From Caldifarciminota bacterium (lineage in GTDB: Bacteria; Hydrothermota; Tepidihabitantia; SM23-42): a DNA stretch of 64,000 bases. Shown in pieces: positions 61,364-64,000 of this stretch; position 1 is the first letter of the stretch, and every line of letters begins with the position of its first letter. The stretch is from assembly GCA_027026255.1 (NCBI GenBank), contig JALVOT010000003.1, forward strand, positions 107,435 to 171,434, in the 5' to 3' direction. Position numbers and translations under genes: made by a program. Below the pieces are notes generated by a model. That model was not told where the DNA came from. It ran no database searches and saw nothing but the letters and a program-made list of their open reading frames with translations.

Positions 61364-62470
61364 ATGAGAATTCTCATCTTATCAGTGCCTATCGGTTCAG
61401 GTCATATAAAGGCAGCAGGCGCAATCGAACAAGCCCTGAGAAAAATAAACCCTGATGCCCGGATTAAATGGGAAAACTGTTTTAACTGGGTGTATCCATT
61501 ATATGGTCGTACCTATAAATCAATCTACGATTTTGCTCAGAAAAAAGCACGCCCCCTGCTTAAATTTTTTTATCGCGGCTTTGGTGTAGATACCGGTTCC
61601 TCTGATTTATTATATAAATTTCATCGCGCAACTGCAGATCGTTTCAGAATTCTTCTTGAGGAATTCAAGCCCGACTATATCTTCTGCACCCACTTTTCAC
61701 CCGGATATTTTTCTGCCCTATACAAAAAAAGGTTCCATTATAAAATTGGAACTGTGATAACCGACTATTATATCCATCCTCACTGGGTGAATAAAGAAAT
61801 TGACCACTATTTCATCCCCCATGAATCATTAACTGCTCAGATCCTATCTTATGGTGTAGGGAAAAATCAGGTCTATCCATTCGGTATTCCGGTGGGTCAG
61901 AAATTAGAGGGCAATATTGATAAAGAAAGGGCACGCAACATCTTCGGCTTAAAAAAAGACAGAATATCTACTGTAGTAATGGGAAGCAGGATATTTGGGG
62001 GCGAATGGTATGGTTTAGTGCGTGAAATTGCTGATTTTGACTATGACCTTCTGATTTTATGCGGTGAAAATCATTCTGCCCGCAACAAAATAAATAAACT
62101 AAATGGAAAGGCAAATCTAAAAACCTATGGTATGATACAAAATATCTATGACCTGATGAGTATCTGTGATATTCTGATAACCAAAGCCGGGGGTATAACC
62201 ACAACCGAGGCGACAAAGGTTGGCCCCTGTCTTCTGTTTGCTAACTCCATTGTCGGGCTGGAAGACAAAAATGAAGAATTTTTTATTCGCCATCAAGCCG
62301 CACGGAAATTAACCCAAAAAAATGCCCGAGAAGTTTTAGGTGAATTATTAAATAATCCACAAAAAATGAATAAAATGAGAAAAAATTTAAAGCGGCTCGG
62401 AAAAAGAAATTCCGCATTAAATATTGCCGAAGTGATATTTAAATCCCTAAATGGAAAGAAAAGCATTTGA
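61364..62470 (+). CDS. MGDG-synthase/UgtP-like glycosyltransferase
   Basis: A 368-residue GT28-type enzyme. The N-terminus (MRILILSVPIGSGHIKAAGA) matches the MGDG synthase domain and the C-terminus (TYGMIQNIYDLMSICDILIT, KAGGITTTEA) the MurG-like donor-binding domain. It probably glycosylates diacylglycerol to make membrane glycolipids. The upstream in-frame ATG at 61346 lies inside the promoter, so the start is 61364. Overlaps the next gene by 20 bp. Confidence 0.8.
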   Translation: MRILILSVPIGSGHIKAAGAIEQALRKINPDARIKWENCFNWVYPLYGRTYKSIYDFAQKKARPLLKFFYRGFGVDTGSSDLLYKFHRATADRFRILLEEFKPDYIFCTHFSPGYFSALYKKRFHYKIGTVITDYYIHPHWVNKEIDHYFIPHESLTAQILSYGVGKNQVYPFGIPVGQKLEGNIDKERARNIFGLKKDRISTVVMGSRIFGGEWYGLVREIADFDYDLLILCGENHSARNKINKLNGKANLKTYGMIQNIYDLMSICDILITKAGGITTTEATKVGPCLLFANSIVGLEDKNEEFFIRHQAARKLTQKNAREVLGELLNNPQKMNKMRKNLKRLGKRNSALNIAEVIFKSLNGKKSI

Positions 62471-62786
62471 AAAAATTGTCGAAGAAGAGGTTAAGAAACT
62501 CCCCAAAATTTTTCGGGAGCGGTTGGAAAATATCGAAATCATAATCGAAGATGAACCGATTGAACAGAAATCCCTCCTCGGTCTATATCAGGGTGTGCCA
62601 TTCCGGCACCGGGGCATCTGGTATGGAAATGTTATGCCCGACCGTATTATTCTGTTCAAGAATAATATTGAGGCATTGAGCCATAATGATGAAGAACTCA
62701 AGGAATGGGTAAATCGGGTCTTAATTCATGAAATCGGCCATTATTTTGGATTTGGAGAGGAAGCATTGAGAAAAGCAGGATATTAG
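62451..62786 (+). CDS. Small zincin-like metallopeptidase
   Basis: A 111-residue protein with the zinc motif HEIGHYFGF near residue 98, typical of the DUF1025/PF06262 minimal zincins. The rest matches the family in length and in an acidic N-terminal helix. Its substrate is unknown. Overlaps the glycosyltransferase gene. Confidence 0.8.
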   Translation: MERKAFEKIVEEEVKKLPKIFRERLENIEIIIEDEPIEQKSLLGLYQGVPFRHRGIWYGNVMPDRIILFKNNIEALSHNDEELKEWVNRVLIHEIGHYFGFGEEALRKAGY

Positions 62787-62794
62787 ATATTAAA

Positions 62795-63355
62795 TTAAAG
62801 TTCCCGTTTTGCTGATTCAGTCAGGATGCGAATAATGGTAGGGTCTTTCATTATTGCCGAGAGTCGTTCATAGATTTCAAAATTTCTATCTTTAATTTTA
62901 TCAAGCATCTTCTTTACTACACCATAACTTGGTTCAGCTTTCTTCAGCTCATCTTCAATACTCCTGACTTCTTCAACAATTATCTCTCTCAATTCTGGAC
63001 TCAAATTTTTATCGGTTTCAATGCCTTCACGGAGTAGATTAAATTTTGCCAGAATATTTTCCGAAACAGACCTGGTTGAGGCAAGGGGAAACATCATATT
63101 AAATCTATATTCATCCTCAACCAGATCAACCCCCTTTGTAGTAATCCTTGCTCCGACAAAGAGAGTGCCTTCAAGGGGCTTTTGCAATTCTATCAACCCT
63201 TTCTCTTCAAGATATATTACATTAAAATTCAACTCCCGGATATTTATCTTCAACTTATTTTTGAATTCTTTCGGGGTAATACGGTAATACGGATGTTCGG
63301 TAAATTTCTCATACAGCATCTCCAGAATACGGCGTCGGATTTCAATCTTTTCCAT
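62795..63355 (-). CDS. Winged-helix-like protein of unknown function
   Basis: A 186-residue protein I cannot assign to a family. The first 80 residues (RRRILEMLYEKF, then LNFNVIYLEEKGLIEL) look like a winged helix with a wing ending at RITTKGVDLVE. The remainder is helical and charged with no motifs. It resembles phage- or archaea-type PadR-like single-domain regulators. Leaderless start from its own promoter. Confidence 0.5.
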   Translation of the reverse strand: MEKIEIRRRILEMLYEKFTEHPYYRITPKEFKNKLKINIRELNFNVIYLEEKGLIELQKPLEGTLFVGARITTKGVDLVEDEYRFNMMFPLASTRSVSENILAKFNLLREGIETDKNLSPELREIIVEEVRSIEDELKKAEPSYGVVKKMLDKIKDRNFEIYERLSAIMKDPTIIRILTESAKREL

Positions 63356-63360
63356 AATAA

Positions 63361-63388
63361 ATTTTATCTAAAAGGAGTAATATGTCAA
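63361..63388 (-). promoter_or_regulatory. Promoter of the winged-helix gene
   Basis: Minus strand TTGACA (63388-63383), 16 bp, TAAAAT (63366-63361). The ATG is 5 nt downstream. The stretch 63389-63608 holds only a 7-bp hairpin TTGCGCT/AGCGCAA (63427-63454). Confidence 0.65.
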
Positions 63389-63608
63389 TATATCAAGCAA
63401 GATTGATTTTCTATTACCTTGTTTTTTTGCGCTGCCTGAACTTTTTAAGCGCAAGCGAGATTTTGAGAGATTCTTTATACCTGTTTTCGTTTAATAATTA
63501 ATAATTGCAAAAGGTTTTCGATATCCATTACGGAGTAAAATCTCTTTTATCTGGTTTAACCTCTTAAACATCATTTTAAATCGCTGGGCGGTTGTAATGA
63601 TTATACAC

Positions 63609-63772
63609 CTGAATTCTCTCCCCATCAGACATCAATCTTGTTCGGATTGGAGCGAGACGCCTCTGGCGTTCTGTTAGCTTGCAGGTCGTATCGACCTGAG
63701 GCTGCAGTAAAAATCCACTCGAACTCCATTGTAACACAAATTTCACAAAAAATCAAAAAAGAAAGGAATCAG
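63609..63772 (+). mobile_element. Diverged MITE-like element, copy C (164 bp)
   Basis: Begins CTGAATTCTCTCC and ends AAGGAATCAG, degenerate forms of the inverted repeats of copies A and B. The right half keeps GGAGCGAGACGCCTCTGG (like GGGGCGAGACGCCCCTCGG in B) and ATTGTAA...ACAAAAAA in the same order. The flanks ATTATACAC (63600-63608) and ATAATGCAG (63773-63781) agree at 6 of 9 positions. It contains a 7-bp hairpin CAGGTCG/CGACCTG. Shorter and older than A and B. Confidence 0.5.
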
Positions 63773-63784
63773 ATAATGCAGGAC

Positions 63785-63812
63785 TTGACAGAGAAAAAAA
63801 AACGATTATTAT
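63785..63812 (+). promoter_or_regulatory. Promoter of the partial secreted-protein gene
   Basis: TTGACA (63785-63790), 16 bp, TATTAT (63807-63812). AGGAGG precedes the ATG at 63834. A TATAAT at 63817 would need a 26-bp spacer and is less likely. Confidence 0.6.
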
Positions 63813-63833
63813 AAAATATAATAGGAGGCAGTG

Positions 63834-64000
63834 ATGAAGTTTATCAAGTTATTATTGGTAGTATGCGGCTATACAGGGGTAAACGCTGTTACTGCATACC
63901 CTGTAATCCGGCAGGCGCCGGGTGATTCTATTGGTATGACCTGCTGGGACATCCCCACAACCGGAACATTTGGTCAACGCCTGATGCTTGATGATTATCA
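63834..64000 (+). CDS. N-terminus of a secreted protein, cut by window end
   Basis: 55 codons are visible. A signal peptide (MKFIKLLLVVCGYTGVNA) with likely cleavage near residue 18 is followed by a mature start reading DSIGMTCWDIPTTGTFG. The function cannot be inferred. An AGGAGG ribosome binding site lies 7 nt upstream. Confidence 0.7.
   Translation, partial: MKFIKLLLVVCGYTGVNAVTAYPVIRQAPGDSIGMTCWDIPTTGTFGQRLMLDDY

Noticed and set aside
1..64000. CRISPR array, rRNA genes, prophage or replication origin
   Set aside because: No regularly spaced repeats, rRNA sequence, phage structural genes or DnaA-box cluster were seen on reading through. Tandem repeats are confined to MITE copy B.

Overview
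The window reads as a piece of a bacterial chromosome, AT-rich and gene-dense, probably from an uncultured phylum near the FCB group. Candidate phylum WOR-3/Stahlbacteria is my guess, not something I could test. The reasons are a Tol-Pal envelope system, three secreted proteins with C-terminal FlgD/type-A sorting-like domains, and a gingipain-like C25 peptidase. A bifunctional inositol-phosphate cytidylyltransferase/DIPP-synthase-like enzyme and a K+-dependent membrane pyrophosphatase would suit a thermophile or energy-limited anaerobe. Orphan HypD and HypE imply a [NiFe] hydrogenase elsewhere in the genome.

Layout. 1-4.5 kb: metG (cut by the window edge), a GT39-like mannosyltransferase and a purple-acid-phosphatase-like secreted enzyme. 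4.7-8.9 kb: compact pal-cpoB-tolQ-tolR-tonB/tolA-tolB operon. 8.9-12.6 kb: secreted propeller protein, a MITE-like element, a DUF167 protein and a PLP-dependent deaminase. 12.7-18.8 kb: a three-gene signalling operon (cyclase-STAND-TPR, stand-alone cyclase, HEAT protein). 18.8-23.9 kb: tRNA-Pro, guaB, a methyltransferase, endonuclease Q, a DppA peptidase and a HAMP protein. 23.9-32.4 kb: sucCD, GGDEF-STAND-TPR, a radical SAM protein, hypD and GAF-GGDEF. 33.9-35.8 kb: an intact IS256-family insertion and a second MITE. 35.8-43.8 kb: rpmB, UbiA, C25 peptidase, HU, pfkA, radC and hppA. 44-52.9 kb: a complete shikimate/Phe/Tyr operon behind a leader peptide and attenuator. 53-64 kb: DIPP synthase, rlmN, a FemAB-like protein, hypE, ribD-ribE, Rrf2/MFS/lipoprotein, a glycosyltransferase, a small zincin, a winged-helix protein, a third diverged MITE and the start of a secreted protein.

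Promoters are strikingly uniform. At least 27 sites read TTGAC(A/T)-like, exactly 16 bp, then TATAAT-like. In about half of them the start codon lies only 5-8 nt after the -10 box, so many first genes should be leaderless, while downstream genes in operons carry Shine-Dalgarno sequences. I used this rule to correct several start codons.

The points most worth a second look are these: (1) an aromatic-rich leader peptide and attenuator in front of the aro operon; (2) a MITE family with 9-bp target duplications whose three copies all sit 12-13 bp upstream of a -35 box in the same orientation; (3) two adjacent class III cyclase genes with complementary halves of an active site; (4) nucleotide-cyclase domains fused to STAND-ATPase/TPR modules in two loci; and (5) an endonuclease Q ending in a perfect bacterial clamp-binding pentapeptide.
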